From: Dehalococcoidia bacterium
Lineage (GTDB): Bacteria; Chloroflexota; Dehalococcoidia; GIF9; UBA5629
Assembly: GCA_012961565.1 (NCBI GenBank)
Contig: DTZC01000273.1
Location: 1 to 7,782, forward strand
Direction of reading: 5' to 3'
DNA length: 7,782 nucleotides
Shown: piece after piece, positions 7,004-7,782 of the stretch
Position numbering within the stretch: the first letter of the stretch is position 1
How the letters are laid out: each line of letters starts with the position of its first letter
The notes under the pieces: model-generated
The model's input: the letters and a program-made list of their open reading frames with translations, nothing else
Database searches by the model: none
What the model was told of the DNA's origin: nothing
Translations under genes and position numbers: made by a program

Positions 7004-7008
7004 AGGAG
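7004..7008 (+). promoter_or_regulatory. Ribosome binding site of the ADP-ribose pyrophosphatase gene
   Basis: AGGAG sits 7 nt upstream of ATG at 7016, near-ideal spacing, and fixes the start of the downstream NUDIX gene. Confidence 0.7.
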
Positions 7009-7015
7009 AGTTGAG

Positions 7016-7549
7016 ATGGAGAAGACCTTGTCGAGTGAGCGGATTTATGAGGGTCGCGCAGTGAGATTGCGTGTTGATACCGTCCAAAAACCCAGCGGTA
7101 AGAAGACTACCAGAGAAATTGTGGAGCACAGCGATTGTGTAGCGGTGGTGGTAATTGATTCTAATGACAAAGTTTTACTGGTTCGTCAGTACCGCAAGGC
7201 GGTGGGCAAAACCCTGTTGGAAATTCCAGCGGGAGGTATCAATCCTGGTGAGCAGCCAATAAATTGTGTTCGGCGTGAACTGCAGGAAGAGATAGGATAT
7301 TTGCCAAATAAGATTGATAGGTTGGGCGGTTTCTACTCTGCTCCAGGCTATTGCACCGAGTACCTCCATTTGTATTTGGCAACCCATCTTATACCGAGCC
7401 AGCGCGAAGCTGAGGATACAGAAGATATCGAAGTGGTTCGAGTACCCTTGTCCCAGGTGACTGACCTGATTGCTTCTGGTGAAATCTGTGATGCCAAAAG
7501 CATCGCTGGGCTTCTTTGGGTTATCTCACTCGGTCTTAAAGGTAGCTAG
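7016..7549 (+). CDS. NUDIX hydrolase, ADP-ribose pyrophosphatase type
   Basis: A 177-aa NUDIX enzyme of the NudF/ADP-ribose pyrophosphatase group, which splits ADP-ribose into AMP and ribose 5-phosphate and so clears a product of NAD+ turnover. The NUDIX box is complete: G73, E79, then R87-E88-L89-Q90-E91-E92-I93-G94. It is preceded by VLLVRQYRKAVGKTLLEIPAG (53-73), typical of the group, and followed by SAPGYCTE (108-115), where P110 lies about 16 residues after the box, the position seen in ADP-ribose pyrophosphatases. The N-terminal part (EKTLSSERIYEGRAVRLRVD) also matches the family's small dimerisation sheet. Length is close to the usual 175-210 aa. It is not a duplicate of the NUDIX gene within nuo: outside the box the two differ. 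The gene lies 156 nt after the acetyltransferase and converges on the fumarase gene. The substrate is inferred from motifs. Confidence 0.92.
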   Translation: MEKTLSSERIYEGRAVRLRVDTVQKPSGKKTTREIVEHSDCVAVVVIDSNDKVLLVRQYRKAVGKTLLEIPAGGINPGEQPINCVRRELQEEIGYLPNKIDRLGGFYSAPGYCTEYLHLYLATHLIPSQREAEDTEDIEVVRVPLSQVTDLIASGEICDAKSIAGLLWVISLGLKGS

Positions 7550-7562
7550 GAAAAAGCCTTGA

Positions 7563-7782
7563 TTATGGTCTAACCTGATATTTTACCTTCCCTTGCTCAT
7601 AGAGGTCACCACCGTAGATATCGTTTATGACGGTGGCGGGGAAATTCTCTACCTCTAAACGGCGGACTGCCTCTGCCCCTAGTTCTTCATAAGCTATTAC
7701 TTCTGCCTTCTTAATGCTCTTTGAAATAAGGGCTCCGGCCCCACCTATGGCGGCGAAATACACTGCTTTGTATTTCCTTATG
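7563..7782 (-). CDS. Class I fumarate hydratase/tartrate dehydratase beta subunit, C-terminal end
   Basis: The last 73 or so codons of an Fe-S hydro-lyase beta subunit (FumB/TtdB-like C-terminal domain). In these enzymes it partners an alpha subunit that holds the 4Fe-4S cluster and interconverts fumarate and malate (or dehydrates tartrate). The frame is open past the window edge: the codons ahead of the GTG at 7763-7761 read IRKYKA, so that GTG is an internal Val, not a start. Recognisable family segments are KYKAVYFAAIGGAGAL, the VIAYEELGAEAVRRLEVENF stretch and the VINDIYGGDLYEQGK end. Fumarase is more likely than tartrate dehydratase in a general metabolic setting, but this fragment cannot decide, and no symbol is given. 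The stop codon is 13 nt from that of the convergent NUDIX gene, with no clear terminator between them. Confidence 0.88.
   Translation of the reverse strand, partial: IRKYKAVYFAAIGGAGALISKSIKKAEVIAYEELGAEAVRRLEVENFPATVINDIYGGDLYEQGKVKYQVRP

Noticed and set aside
6860..7015. Possible promoter or operator in the gap before the second NUDIX gene: TTAACC repeated at 6901 and 6912 (11-bp period), GC(A/T)GTATGGT at 6888 and 6941, TTGACC at 6971
   Set aside because: The repeats are short and one is imperfect. TTGACC has no good -10 box at 16-18 bp spacing, and what there is would crowd the ribosome binding site. A promoter here is plausible from the gap size, but no specific site can be supported, and I see no small gene or RNA in it.
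2644..7549. The two NUDIX genes as copies of each other
   Set aside because: They share only the NUDIX box pattern; lengths (146 and 177 aa), N-termini and residues after the box differ, so they belong to different NUDIX subgroups.
7761..7763. GTG start of a separate small 66-aa protein on the - strand
   Set aside because: The frame continues upstream without a stop (IRKYKA) and the whole stretch matches the C-terminal end of the Fe-S fumarase beta subunit.

Overview
The window is an ordinary bacterial chromosome segment, densely coded and almost entirely on the + strand. It carries the distal end of a respiratory complex I (nuo) operon and then a run of housekeeping genes. Base composition is moderate, near half G+C by eye. 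Four of the seven complete genes start with GTG or TTG. A complex I operon beside a crotonase and a short argA-like acetyltransferase would fit an uncultured Chloroflexota (Dehalococcoidia-like) genome. That placement is an impression from the protein style, not something the window proves. There are no phage, IS, CRISPR, tRNA or rRNA signatures.

Layout: (1) 1-4558 is the complex I membrane-arm block: nuoL (5' end cut off by the window), nuoM, a 146-aa NUDIX hydrolase, then nuoN. The four genes are separated by 11, -4 and 4 nt, so they are almost certainly co-transcribed. The NUDIX gene between nuoM and nuoN is the most unusual feature of the window. (2) 4559-4659 is a short gap with a weak stem-loop just after nuoN. 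(3) 4660-5463 is a crotonase-fold (enoyl-CoA hydratase/isomerase family) gene that lacks one of the two classical hydratase glutamates. (4) 5464-5543 is a gap that holds a long, two-part inverted repeat. (5) 5544-6859 is NAD kinase overlapping a GNAT acetyltransferase of the short N-acetylglutamate-synthase-like type. (6) 6860-7015 is a non-coding gap. (7) 7016-7549 is a second, unrelated NUDIX enzyme of the ADP-ribose pyrophosphatase type. (8) 7563-7782 on the - strand is the C-terminal end of a class I fumarase/tartrate dehydratase beta subunit, converging on the NUDIX gene with only 13 nt between stop codons.

How they fit together: NuoL, NuoM and NuoN are the three antiporter-like proton-pumping subunits of complex I, and their key charged residues are intact, so the visible part of the pump looks functional. 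Around them sit NAD kinase (makes NADP+), an ADP-ribose pyrophosphatase (clears a product of NAD+ turnover) and a NUDIX enzyme of unknown substrate. Fumarase and the crotonase belong to central and acyl-CoA metabolism. A shared pyridine-nucleotide theme is an inference from gene order. I see no clearly novel system here; the NUDIX insertion in nuo and the 5463-5523 inverted repeat are the items most worth checking.
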